Assembly (NCBI RefSeq): GCF_015207005.2
Contig: NZ_JADEXS020000001.1
Span: 5,913,001-5,977,000, forward strand
From: Desmonostoc muscorum LEGE 12446
GTDB lineage: Bacteria; Cyanobacteriota; Cyanobacteriia; Cyanobacteriales; Nostocaceae
Direction: 5' to 3'
Length of the DNA: 64,000 nucleotides
Shown here: in pieces, positions 28,379 through 37,042 of the stretch
Position numbering within the stretch: the first letter of the stretch is position 1
Layout of the letters: each line of letters begins with the position of its first letter
The notes under the pieces: model-generated
What the model saw: the letters and a program-made list of their open reading frames with translations, nothing else
What the model was told of the DNA's origin: nothing
Databases searched by the model: none
Position numbers and translations under genes: made by a program

Positions 28379-28418
28379 GCTACGAGGTGCGTATCGGTGT
28401 CGCACCTCGTAGCTTTTT
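28379..28418 (+). terminator. Rho-independent terminator after the second amt gene
   Basis: A perfect 13-bp stem (GCTACGAGGTGCG and its complement) with a 9-base loop is followed by five T residues, about 40 bp after the stop. Confidence 0.92.
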
Positions 28419-28496
28419 AGTCCCAATGGACGATATAAAAACTTGTTTTAAATAAAAAAGCGGTAGCGAGTATTTTCGAGTCGCGTCTGAATATTA

Positions 28497-28582
28497 GACC
28501 TCTTGCATAAATATTTTTTGTTTCACGCAGAGGCGCAGAGTCGCAGAGAAGAGAACGCAAAGAAAGACTTTTGCAAGAGGTC
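28497..28582. repeat. MITE-like element, family C (copy 1)
   Basis: An 86-bp element bounded by inverted repeats GACCTCTTGCA and TGCAAGAGGTC, with a possible TA duplication outside. The core holds CACGCAGAGGCGCAGAG. A second copy lies at 53891-53975 between the two PKS genes. Confidence 0.85.
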
Positions 28583-28644
28583 TATTGGTTAAAAGCGAGT
28601 GGAATGGTGGGCGAAAAAAATTCAAATATTCTCGCCTTCAAACT

Positions 28645-29730
28645 CTATCGCTTTATGGGTAGAGTATTCACCAATTCTGAATTCTGTATTCTGACTCCTG
28701 TTTTATTACTGCCCAACGTTTCATCGATCGCTATCATTAACAACTCTGTTAAAGGGATTCCTGCTGCTTTGGCCATAGAGGAAATCACGCTTTTGGGGGC
28801 AAAAGAACAATACAACCCAGCTTCTAAAAACCAAGGTTGTCCCTCTGGGTCGATACGGAAGTCAAATAAACTGTAGTGGCGACAGCCTAAAGCTTGATGA
28901 CACTTCTTAGCCACTTGCTGAACCTTTTCGGTGATGGGGTCATTAGGGTCTACAATCCAAGCCCTAGTTTTATCTTTAGCCATCAAATGCAAATTGCCAT
29001 CCTCCGTTTTTTGGAGTTTGTCAGCATAGGTGCGGATGGGTTTTTCGTCAGGGTCAACCAGATACTCTTCAAGAGGTAAACCGATTAACTCCCCGTCTTT
29101 AACAATGATGCCGCATCTGACTTCTCGACCGAGTTCGATGAATGCTTCTACAATCACCTCCGAAGCATATTCAAATGCTTTCTTCAAAGCAGCGTCATAC
29201 TCGGAAGCATCTTTAACTAAAGTCACCCCTAGCGAGTTGTCCGAACTTGCGGGTTTGATGACTACCGGAGGTGTAATTGTCGGAACATCTCCCTGGCGCA
29301 GCAGTTCTCCACGAGGCACTTTCACCCCTGCTGCTTCCACAATTGCTTTAGCTTTTGCTTTGTGAGCTGCTATTGCCATGAGATCCGGAGTATTGCCTAC
29401 GTAAGGAATCTTCAGCAGGTCGAATAGGGCACGGTAGTGAGTCATCCCAGGGATACAAAACATTTGTGGTAACATAACGTCAATGTTTTGTGCCGTTATC
29501 AACTCTATGGCATCAGACACAGAAATCGGTTTAGCCTGAGCAATATCTTCTCGACTCAGAGAGCGAGGAAATCGCCACTGGCGATCGGGTGTGATGTATG
29601 CAATCTGAAAATCATAGCGCGATCGCTCTGCTGTTGCTGCCAAACAATCTTCGGCGTAAAGGCGTGACAAATCACAGTAAAAATCATCCTGTGCAGAGCC
29701 AACTAAATGAAGGATACGAAGTACTGGCAT
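28645..29730 (-). CDS. mysD: MysD, D-Ala-D-Ala ligase-like enzyme of mycosporine-like amino acid synthesis
   Basis: A 361-residue ATP-grasp ligase. In MAA synthesis MysD attaches a second amino acid (Ser, Thr or others) to mycosporine-glycine to give the imine MAAs such as shinorine and porphyra-334. Visible ATP-grasp parts: PVVIKPASSDNSLGVTLVK (ATP loop), VEAFIELGREVRCGI, and the metal region YSLFDFRIDPEGQPWFLEAG. The first domain has DVMLPQMFCIPGMTHY. The last residues (RIQNSELVNTLPIKR) are read from an AATTCTGAATTCTG-type extragenic repeat, so the natural C-terminus has been altered. Same strand as mysABC, downstream across a repeat-filled gap of about 340 bp. Amino-acid specificity cannot be read here. 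Confidence 0.9.
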   Translation of the reverse strand: MPVLRILHLVGSAQDDFYCDLSRLYAEDCLAATAERSRYDFQIAYITPDRQWRFPRSLSREDIAQAKPISVSDAIELITAQNIDVMLPQMFCIPGMTHYRALFDLLKIPYVGNTPDLMAIAAHKAKAKAIVEAAGVKVPRGELLRQGDVPTITPPVVIKPASSDNSLGVTLVKDASEYDAALKKAFEYASEVIVEAFIELGREVRCGIIVKDGELIGLPLEEYLVDPDEKPIRTYADKLQKTEDGNLHLMAKDKTRAWIVDPNDPITEKVQQVAKKCHQALGCRHYSLFDFRIDPEGQPWFLEAGLYCSFAPKSVISSMAKAAGIPLTELLMIAIDETLGSNKTGVRIQNSELVNTLPIKR

Positions 29731-29942
29731 AATTGATGTTCCTATTTAAAACATTGCACAGAAAGCGGGATAATTTATCTCACGCAGAGACGCTCCAGGC
29801 CCAGAGAGAATCAGGAGTTTTAGATAAATTTTACCCCTTATTTGTGCAACACCAAAAAATCATTAATTCAAGCTCTTATTCTTTGCGCCTTTGCGCCTTT
29901 GCATGATACTAAATCATCCTTTGCCACACCCTATTTTTAATA

Positions 29943-30046
29943 CAATACAGTTCAGTTAAGCATTGCTTCCTTTTCTTTGCGTCCTTTGCGGTTCGTTAAA
30001 AGAATTGATTTTTACAAAGAGTTTTAGCCTTAACTGAACCGTATTG
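29943..30046. repeat. MITE-like element, family D (copy 1) between mysC and mysD
   Basis: Outer inverted repeats CAATACAGTTCAGTTAAG (29943-29960) and CTTAACTGAACCGTATTG (30029-30046) flank a CTTTGCGTCCTTTGCGG core. The copy at 43390-43523 has the same ends. It fills the gap 29731-30067, which has no gene; the adjacent 29881-29910 stretch has CTTTGCGCC repeats. Confidence 0.82.
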
Positions 30047-30067
30047 ATTTTTAATAGCAACTCAGTC

Positions 30068-31462
30068 CTAATCTCCCCCCAATTCGACTAATTTCCCGAT
30101 ATTGAAGTCTATGCGCGTCCAGCCTTTGAGCCGACGTAAATTATCGATCAAGAGTAAAGGAATTTGCCAATGATGCACCATTAAAAACGGTAAGGGATCA
30201 TCTGATTTATAAATTGCATCAGTTCCCCGCCAAATATTTGCAATCCATTTTTTCAATTGTGTGAAAGAACGGATGCCAGTCAAACGCCAGACTTCATGAT
30301 AAGTCCAATAGGTCGGTTTACTCGTTGGCAATGGCTGTAATGTTTCAGCCATTGGTTCTTTATCAAGGTAGGCTTGGGCAACTTTGGGATGATCGTAAAA
30401 AGTAGTAATTGCAGAGTGTGTGCGGGGATTACACTCAATGGCGTAAACTCTGCCATCCTCAGCTTGAATGAAGTCAAAAGAAATCTGTCCTGTCAGTTTC
30501 AGTTCTTTGACAAAATGCCTTACCCATTCCCTGATTTGGGAATTTTCAACGTTTTCATAGTTGACTTGAAAGGCTGAAGATTCACAGCAGCAGTGCAATC
30601 GTAATTCACCATCCCGGACGGTGCTATGGGTACAAAATTCCTTCCCAGGAATAAATTCTTGCATAATCCAAGGCTTTTCCGGGCTGATTGGCAAGCTTCT
30701 AACGAATGCAGCTGTTTCTTCAGGGGTGGCGCAAGGAAGCTTGGTTAAGTCTAAACGTCGTACTGAATCGTAAGGAATACTCTTGAGGATATATTTGCGA
30801 GATTCCTGGGAGAAGTCGAAATTTAGAACTTGTTCGGCAGAGGTAATTTTGAAAGATTTAGGTGCTGATAAACCAAGCGATCGCGCTGTTTGGGCAAAGG
30901 CAAATTTATCATCCAATTTCTGGGTAACATCTGCATCAAAGTGAAATACTTCACAGTATTCCGACAGCAATGGTTTAGCCAGAGAATCGTAGTAGCTACC
31001 CAATGGACTGGTGACAGGAATATAGACATCAATATTTTCTTGTTTGATGATGTCTATCAAAGCCTGAGTATAGCGTTCTGGATTTTCTTGGGGCGCAGGA
31101 ACAGTATAAAACTTATCCACAGCTTCGGAAAATCGATGCCCAGACAGCCAATATTTGTGGGTTTCTACCAGCACAACTTTGTGTCCAGCAGCATGGAATG
31201 ACCGCGCTAGTTGTAAAGCTTTAGTCATTTTGCCCCCACTAATTAATATATTTTTGGGGTTTGCGGCTTTGGTAGCTGAATGTTGAAAATGACGGAATAA
31301 ATTATACCACAACAAAGTTACTACAACGATGGTGGCATTGATTGGCAGTGCTAATAACAGCAACGCCAAAGTCAAAATGTTTTGGATAATTACGGCTATT
31401 TTTGTCTCTACAGCAAGAGACGGTATAGCAGGTGAAGAAGGAACAGAAATAGATTGTGCCAT
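30068..31462 (-). CDS. mysC: MysC, ATP-grasp ligase forming mycosporine-glycine
   Basis: A 464-residue ATP-grasp enzyme that joins glycine to 4-deoxygadusol. The N-terminus has a hydrophobic segment (residues 25-60, NILTLALLLLALPINATIVV), so membrane association is likely. Next come NILISGGKMTKALQLARSF (nucleotide-binding-like) and EFIPGKEFCTHSTV; QISFDFIQAEDGRVYAIECNPRTHS carries the metal-binding Glu and Asn. The ATG at 31462 lies 6 bp after the mysB stop; an in-frame TTG is rejected. Translational coupling with mysB is likely. High similarity to the known family; product identity comes from context plus these blocks. Confidence 0.93.
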   Translation of the reverse strand: MAQSISVPSSPAIPSLAVETKIAVIIQNILTLALLLLALPINATIVVVTLLWYNLFRHFQHSATKAANPKNILISGGKMTKALQLARSFHAAGHKVVLVETHKYWLSGHRFSEAVDKFYTVPAPQENPERYTQALIDIIKQENIDVYIPVTSPLGSYYDSLAKPLLSEYCEVFHFDADVTQKLDDKFAFAQTARSLGLSAPKSFKITSAEQVLNFDFSQESRKYILKSIPYDSVRRLDLTKLPCATPEETAAFVRSLPISPEKPWIMQEFIPGKEFCTHSTVRDGELRLHCCCESSAFQVNYENVENSQIREWVRHFVKELKLTGQISFDFIQAEDGRVYAIECNPRTHSAITTFYDHPKVAQAYLDKEPMAETLQPLPTSKPTYWTYHEVWRLTGIRSFTQLKKWIANIWRGTDAIYKSDDPLPFLMVHHWQIPLLLIDNLRRLKGWTRIDFNIGKLVELGGD

Positions 31463-31468
31463 AGTCAA

Positions 31469-32305
31469 TCAGGCAGTTCTGCGGATAATCGTCAAGCCAT
31501 CTCGTAGGGGTAGTATTACCTGTTCTACGCGGGGATCGAGTGCTACAGCACGATTAAATTGAGCGATCGCTTCGCCGTTGGCAGTGCGTTGCGATCCAGG
31601 TAAATAAACCTCTCCTTGCAGGAGTGTGTTATCTACACAAATAAATCCTGACGGTGCTAGCAAATTAGTATCTAGCAATGTTTGGAAGTAGTTTATGTAC
31701 TCCTTTTTATCTGCGTCAATAAAGACTAGATCAAATGATTCTCCAGCGGCTACCAACTTATCTAAGGTTTGCAGAGCCGATCCTAATTCCACCCGGATTT
31801 TTTTACCATCAGGAGATTGATCAAAAGCTGCTTGTCCAACTTCTGCGGCAAAGGGATCTACTTCGCAGGCGACTAGTACTCCGTCTTTCGGTAATGCCTC
31901 TGCCATTGCTAGTGCAGAATAACCTGTGAACATCCCTATCTCTAGTACTCTTTTAGCCTTGATCATGTGAACAAACATTTTCAGGGTTTGTCCTTCTACA
32001 TGACCAGATAACATCTCTTGTTCTAGAGGTCGTACTGTTGTGCCTTCACTAAAGTGTTCTTGCCAGGCTTCTGTGGATGTTTTTTCGGCAAGTGCAGTTA
32101 AAGCGGCTGATTCAGGGGTCGTATATTCTTCCAAGTAAGGATCTAAACCAGCTGCCAAACGCCATGCTTCATTGAGGTTAGCGACTAACTCCGCAGGTAA
32201 ATCTGTGCGTTGGTTAATCTCTTGGACAACAGCTTCTAACTTCTGGGCTAAGATTCCTACCGGTGTGACTGGTCTAGCTGTGGGTTTGGTAATTGTAGTA
32301 GACAT
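31469..32305 (-). CDS. mysB: MysB, SAM-dependent O-methyltransferase (4-deoxygadusol formation)
   Basis: A 278-residue class I methyltransferase of the caffeoyl-CoA-OMT type. Seen: SAM motif I LEIGMFTGYSALAMAEAL, the acidic loop VACEVDPFAAEVG, and the metal-binding DLVFIDADKKEYINYF. It methylates desmethyl-4-deoxygadusol to 4-deoxygadusol, the common MAA core. The N-terminal 80 residues are helical and typical of the MysB subfamily. Its ATG overlaps the mysA stop by one base (TAATG), so the two are translationally coupled. The next gene starts within 7 bp. Confidence 0.95.
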   Translation of the reverse strand: MSTTITKPTARPVTPVGILAQKLEAVVQEINQRTDLPAELVANLNEAWRLAAGLDPYLEEYTTPESAALTALAEKTSTEAWQEHFSEGTTVRPLEQEMLSGHVEGQTLKMFVHMIKAKRVLEIGMFTGYSALAMAEALPKDGVLVACEVDPFAAEVGQAAFDQSPDGKKIRVELGSALQTLDKLVAAGESFDLVFIDADKKEYINYFQTLLDTNLLAPSGFICVDNTLLQGEVYLPGSQRTANGEAIAQFNRAVALDPRVEQVILPLRDGLTIIRRTA

Positions 32306-33537
32306 TATTTTGCACTCCCAACTAGTTCTGTCTGATAAACGGGGTACATATCTACACCCTCACCACCACGAGGATAGGTAGCGCAAAGCTGCTTATGATC
32401 TGCTAAAGCTTGTGCCAATTCTTCCCGTGTCAAATCATTCACAAAGAAGCAGGTACCAATCGGTTTAGGCATAGCAGCTCTTAACAAACCATCTCGTGTG
32501 AGGGTGATAGATTCAGTAGCGTCCCATAATAGTTCTTCATCCAATAAAGGATGGTCGAGAGCCAGCCCCAAACGACTGATTAATCCTATAATGCGATCGC
32601 GTTCTTCAATGGTGATATAGCCTCTATTGCCTGCGATGGTTGCAGATAAAGCCATATCGATGCTCACCGCATGTCCATGAAACATCGGTACCCGTGGTGC
32701 CAGTTCTAAAGTCGGACTCCAAGTATGTCCATAAGCAATTGCTCTGTCCAAATCTAGTTCGCGGAGGTTAGGTACTTCTAACTCCAACATTTTTTTGATC
32801 GCTTCGTAAGTCAGACGGTGAGCTATTTCTTTAATCTCTGGAGTTGCATCAATATTGCCAAAGTGAGTGTCAAGCAGTTCTTTGCCATACTTTTCTAACC
32901 ACTCAAAGACACCCCCATGAGCAACTACAGCAATTTTGACTAATTCTGCCATTCCATTACGCACTTGATTTGTTGGTAACGTCCCCAGCAGAGAAAAGTC
33001 TAAAAACACTTTTTGAGAAGCGTGATAAGCACCCAAACGATTTTTCAGTTTCCGATGATTAACTGCTACCTTAATAGCGACGCTAGCATCAATTAAACCA
33101 ATTAAAGAAGTAGGAATGCGGATGTAATTACTACTACGGCGATAGGTAGAGCAAGCAAAACCTACAACGTCTGTAATTAAACCACCACCTATTACTAATA
33201 CCGGCTCTTTTCGTACTAATTTGAAGTCTGCGAACACATCTATAATCTTCTCAAAGGTTTGGATAGATTTGTTTGGTTCGCTAATAGTCAGAGCAAAAAT
33301 CCTCAGTTCAATACCGTAATAACGGAAGTATTTCTCGATCTGACTACCGTAAAACTGGTTGACATTAGTATCTACAACTGCTAAGCATCTTCCAAAACTT
33401 TTATATGTTTCTGCAAGTTCTGGATTAGCAATATCAAAAACACCATCTACATAAACTAAGTCATACTCAATCTTTTCATAAGCTTCTACGTGAAATGTAG
33501 TTTCAGTAGCTTGAAGTTTTGTTTGAACGATGCTCAC
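32305..33537 (-). CDS. mysA: MysA, desmethyl-4-deoxygadusol synthase
   Basis: A 410-residue sugar-phosphate cyclase of the dehydroquinate-synthase superfamily, which makes desmethyl-4-deoxygadusol from sedoheptulose-7-phosphate. NAD-binding block [21 protein letters not shown], substrate blocks GAYHASQK and GMAELVKIA, and Zn ligands Glu and two His in [18 protein letters not shown] and [10 protein letters not shown] are all seen. First gene of the mysABC unit and divergent from the MFS gene. The 845-bp divergent region upstream should hold the promoter. The subfamily assignment (not EVS or dehydroquinate synthase) rests on the mys context and the absence of aroB-type neighbours. Confidence 0.94.
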   Translation of the reverse strand: MSIVQTKLQATETTFHVEAYEKIEYDLVYVDGVFDIANPELAETYKSFGRCLAVVDTNVNQFYGSQIEKYFRYYGIELRIFALTISEPNKSIQTFEKIIDVFADFKLVRKEPVLVIGGGLITDVVGFACSTYRRSSNYIRIPTSLIGLIDASVAIKVAVNHRKLKNRLGAYHASQKVFLDFSLLGTLPTNQVRNGMAELVKIAVVAHGGVFEWLEKYGKELLDTHFGNIDATPEIKEIAHRLTYEAIKKMLELEVPNLRELDLDRAIAYGHTWSPTLELAPRVPMFHGHAVSIDMALSATIAGNRGYITIEERDRIIGLISRLGLALDHPLLDEELLWDATESITLTRDGLLRAAMPKPIGTCFFVNDLTREELAQALADHKQLCATYPRGGEGVDMYPVYQTELVGSAK

Positions 33538-34382
33538 AGATTTTACCCTCTAGTTGAAAGAAATTGTAACTTTGATGTCGATGCCATTAGAAGTGTAAGC
33601 ACTTCTCAAAGATGGTAATTTAACTTGCTAAACTGATGTCGCAAGTCAATTGCCCGTGATTCATGAGGAAAAACAGGTATATCTCAATGAAGTTTCGTTG
33701 GATTGCAGATTTAGAAACGACAAAATATAGCACTAGAAATCAAGTGCATTTACTGTCATTTCATCGGCACAGCAAAAGGACTTAAGTCTTTGCTGAACCT
33801 TAAGAATCTGGCAAATGTACGCAATAAAACTTCATAGATTTTTCAGATTATCAGACTGTTAATGCTATGTCTAGCCTCAAGGATTACGGACTGAAAGTAG
33901 CTGAATAACGGTTTACAAGCAAGTTAGAAGAATATTTTTACTTGCTCAAAAAGCTTAAACGCTCGTTTACATTAGTTAACATATCACTATTTTTCAAATA
34001 TTGCACCTAAACCAAAGGTAGATTTGCAATAAAAAAGTAAATTTAGAGGATTTGGCGATTTGAGGGACATTTAGTAGATCAATCTTTGGGTAGCGAGACG
34101 AGACGACATCATCCATGTCATAAGGCTGCCAAAACTCTGATTTTCAGGTAGGGGCAATTCATGAATTGCCCCTACAGCGTCTAGTTTTGCATAAGTCCTA
34201 AAAGAAAAAAAATTTTCTTGTTAGTGCCTGTGCGCCTAATTTCAGGTGTCCTGATGAGAAATCCCTATTTTTAAGCCATCAGCTTCTCCTTGCCTGTCTC
34301 TTTCCCCCTTCCCCTTTTATGGATTTTATAGATAGGCTCTAATTGGGATACTTCGCTATTATTTTTTTTAAGTACTAGATTT
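33538..34382. promoter_or_regulatory. Divergent intergenic region of the mys locus
   Basis: 845 bp with no gene, between mysA (leftward) and the MFS gene (rightward). It should carry both promoters. It contains the 28-bp palindrome at 34148-34175. I could not assign -10/-35 boxes with confidence. Confidence 0.5.
34148..34175. repeat. 28-bp perfect palindrome (GTAGGGGCAATTCA half-site) in the mys divergent region
   Basis: Half-site GTAGGGGCAATTCA is followed by its exact reverse complement. Same size and same GTAG...CTAC ends as the palindromes in recJ and nagA. Confidence 0.85.
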
Positions 34383-35825
34383 ATGGATTTTGTTCCGGTT
34401 GAAACAGGCGCACCTGTTTCTGTAGAAATCGCCGAGGTTGCTTCACCATCAACACTTTCTCCTAGCTCAACACCCAGCTCTGGTATTTCTAAAGATGCTA
34501 TTCGCGCCAGTTTGAGGGCTTCCACTGCCGATGGTGTTTTCGCAGCAGTTTTCGCTGTTGCCACTGGCGGAGTTTTGCTGGGTAATTTTTTGGTCGAATT
34601 GGATGCTAGTCCGGTGGTCTTTGGCCTGGTGTCCTCTATCCCTATGTTGGCACATCTATTTCAGCCGATAGGTGCTTACTTATCTGAACGCAGCACCAGC
34701 CGCTTTCAGTATTCATTGCGGACACACGGCATTGCTCGATTACTCTGGCTAATTTTAGTAATTGCCATTGCTAGCTTTAGCTGGGGAGGGCTAAATTCTA
34801 ACCAATTGGTGATATTGTCCCTCTCGATTCTTTTATGCAGCCATCTTTTAGGAGGACTAGCAATTGCATCATGCTTGAGTTGGATAGCAATGTTAGTCCC
34901 ACGACAGTTACGAGGGAGATATTTCGGGCTACGCAATAGCCTTGCCAACCTGACCGAGTTAGTTAGCTTGCCCTTAGCAGGTTTAGCTATATCACATTGG
35001 TATGGCGGGACTATCCAAGGTTATGGAATGATTTTGTTAGTAGGTATTTTCTTTGGAATTGTCAGCTTGGGGTGTCAGTATTTCCAGGTAGATATGAATC
35101 CCCAATTACAAAATACTTATCATGCTAGCTCATCTGAAACTAGTAAAATTGAGGTAGACTCGTCACTAAGTGAACTTGAGGAGACATCTGGTGCAATCTC
35201 TCTACGGCAAACATTGACACCAGAAAACGATTTAATTAGCAGCATTAGGAAAAACTCGAATTTTTTGGTGTTTTTGCTTTATTTTGGCTCATGGACGCTT
35301 GCTGTTAACCTCAGTGCCCCATTTTTTAACCTCTACTTACTAGATACGCTAAATCTAGATGTGAGTTGGGTAACTTTCTACAACAGCTTGCGGGCTGGGG
35401 CACATATGCTGATGCTGATTGTCTGGGGTAAATTAGCAGATAAAATTGGCAATCGTCCGATTTTAATTTCTACAGGAATTCTCATTGCAGTCATACCGTG
35501 GCTATGGCTACTGATTGGTTCTAGTCCCGTGGATCTCTGGCTGTGGTTACCTTTGTTACACATTTTCATTGGCGCCAATTGGGGAGGAGTTGATTTGTGT
35601 AACAACAATCTCCAGATAGAAATTGCACCAGTAAAAAATCAGTCTATCTATTTTGCGATCGCAGCTGCTATTGCTGGGGTAAGTGGTGCTTTGGGAGCAA
35701 CTATAGGCGGCTTTATCGCTCAATTTGCTGGGTCTTTTGGCATTGCGGAAGTCTTCATTATGTCTGGTCTCTTACGCTTAGCGTCACTTATACCACTGAT
35801 TCTTAAAAAAGATCTCGGTAGTTAG
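34383..35825 (+). CDS. Major facilitator superfamily transporter in the mys locus
   Basis: A 480-residue membrane protein with about twelve hydrophobic segments and the MFS loop motif RGRYFGLRNSLANLTEL in the central part. A hydrophilic N-terminus of about 40 residues (Ser/Pro/Thr-rich) precedes the first helix. No family substrate can be read. Its place between mysA and mysH suggests export of MAAs or their precursors, which fits the extracellular MAAs of Nostoc; this is inference. A hairpin terminator follows at 35903-35956, and mysH then has its own leader. Confidence 0.8.
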   Translation: MDFVPVETGAPVSVEIAEVASPSTLSPSSTPSSGISKDAIRASLRASTADGVFAAVFAVATGGVLLGNFLVELDASPVVFGLVSSIPMLAHLFQPIGAYLSERSTSRFQYSLRTHGIARLLWLILVIAIASFSWGGLNSNQLVILSLSILLCSHLLGGLAIASCLSWIAMLVPRQLRGRYFGLRNSLANLTELVSLPLAGLAISHWYGGTIQGYGMILLVGIFFGIVSLGCQYFQVDMNPQLQNTYHASSSETSKIEVDSSLSELEETSGAISLRQTLTPENDLISSIRKNSNFLVFLLYFGSWTLAVNLSAPFFNLYLLDTLNLDVSWVTFYNSLRAGAHMLMLIVWGKLADKIGNRPILISTGILIAVIPWLWLLIGSSPVDLWLWLPLLHIFIGANWGGVDLCNNNLQIEIAPVKNQSIYFAIAAAIAGVSGALGATIGGFIAQFAGSFGIAEVFIMSGLLRLASLIPLILKKDLGS

Positions 35826-35902
35826 GGTGAAATTATTTAACTGAGGTTGTCAAAAAATAGTCCATCTACAGAAAGAATTACTAACTGAATATCTACTCTA
35901 TA

Positions 35903-35956
35903 CTGAAAAAACTTTGTTAGCTCATAACTGTTAGCTCATAACAAAGTTTTTTTCAG
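35903..35956. terminator. Bidirectional-type hairpin after the MFS gene
   Basis: Arms CTGAAAAAACTTTGTTA and TAACAAAGTTTTTTTCAG enclose two direct copies of GTTAGCTCATAAC. The T-run at the right fits a rho-independent terminator for the MFS gene. Confidence 0.75.
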
Positions 35957-36053
35957 CAAAATAAATTCGATAAATCCTTGGTGAGATAGGCGGATATGCA
36001 TTTAGCAGTTCCGATCCAAAACAGTTTAATTTCAGAATCTGAAAAAAGGTAAA

Positions 36054-36857
36054 ATGCTCAAGGTAGACACACGAAAAATTAGCCCTCAACAAGTTGAAGC
36101 TTTCCAGCGAGATGGCGTTATCTGCGTCAAAAATGCTGTGGATGATATCTGGGTAGAACGGATACGAACAGCAGTTGACAAGAATGTATTAATCCCTGGT
36201 CCTATGGAAGAGAAGAATGCCCCGAAACCAGAAGCCAGTGCGGAGCATACCAGTAATTTATGGCTTGTTGATGCTGATTTTCGTGCTTTGGCTTTTGAAT
36301 CTCCATTACCAACACTCGCAGTTCAAGTTTTAAAGTCGGAAAAATTGAACTTTTTGGCTGACGGTTTTTTTGTTAAAAAACCCAAAACAAATGCCCGTAT
36401 TGGGTGGCATAACGATCTACCTTACTGGCCCATACAAGGCTGGCAGTGTTGTAAAATTTGGCTGGCTCTAGATACTGTCAACCAAGAAAATGGTCGATTA
36501 GAGTATATCAAAGGTTCTCATCGATGGGGCAGAGAGTTACGCGAGCGATCGAACCCCTCGTGGTTTGTAGAACCAGAACCTCAGGAAATTCTCTTTTGGG
36601 ATATGGAGGCTGGAGATTGTTTGATTCATCATTTTCTGACAATTCATCATTCAGTAACTAACATATCTTCTGCACAACGACGTGCAGTGGTGACGAACTG
36701 GACTGGTGATGATGTTACTTATTATCATCGCCCCAAAGCGTGGCCTTTCAAACCTCTTGAAGAAATTGATTTACCACAATTTAATTCATTCAAAACCAAA
36801 AAACCTGGTGAGCCGCTAGACTGTGATATATTTCCTAGAGTTGAAGTGCATCGTTAG
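36054..36857 (+). CDS. mysH: Phytanoyl-CoA dioxygenase family Fe(II)/2-oxoglutarate oxygenase, probable MysH
   Basis: A 267-residue non-haem iron oxygenase of the PhyH family. The facial triad is visible: His119 and Asp121 (GWHNDLPYWP) and His199 (IHHSVTN), with the 2-oxoglutarate-binding Arg in QRRAVVTNW. In other cyanobacterial mys clusters this enzyme (MysH) converts imine MAAs to palythines by oxidative loss of part of an amino-acid side chain. The assignment rests on fold plus position next to a full mysABCD set. It is transcribed away from mysABC, after a terminator, so it may be separately regulated. The ATG at 36054 follows AAAAAAGGTAAA, a plausible ribosome site. Confidence 0.85.
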   Translation: MLKVDTRKISPQQVEAFQRDGVICVKNAVDDIWVERIRTAVDKNVLIPGPMEEKNAPKPEASAEHTSNLWLVDADFRALAFESPLPTLAVQVLKSEKLNFLADGFFVKKPKTNARIGWHNDLPYWPIQGWQCCKIWLALDTVNQENGRLEYIKGSHRWGRELRERSNPSWFVEPEPQEILFWDMEAGDCLIHHFLTIHHSVTNISSAQRRAVVTNWTGDDVTYYHRPKAWPFKPLEEIDLPQFNSFKTKKPGEPLDCDIFPRVEVHR

Positions 36858-36924
36858 TTGGGAATCCCCACAATTAAAGTACTAGCAAAATTCGGCGTTG
36901 TTGAATTGCGGTATGAATCGAGAT

Positions 36925-36953
36925 GCAGAGATGTTGCATTGCAACGTCTCTGC
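36925..36953. repeat. 29-bp imperfect palindrome (GCAGAGATGTTGCA half-site)
   Basis: GCAGAGATGTTGCA and TGCAACGTCTCTGC are separated by one T, in the short gap between mysH and the glycosyltransferase. Same family as the recJ palindrome, with one mismatch. Confidence 0.75.
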
Positions 36954-37042
36954 AAGGATTTTGATATCATACACAATCGTTTTCATACATGAAATCAGCA
37001 ACGCCAGATTTGCATTATACAATTTAGCTAGCAATGGCGTGG

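Noticed and set aside
28645..29730. Housekeeping D-alanine-D-alanine ligase (Ddl) for cell wall
   Set aside because: The gene lies downstream of mysABC on the same strand, which fits MysD; no wall-synthesis genes are near.
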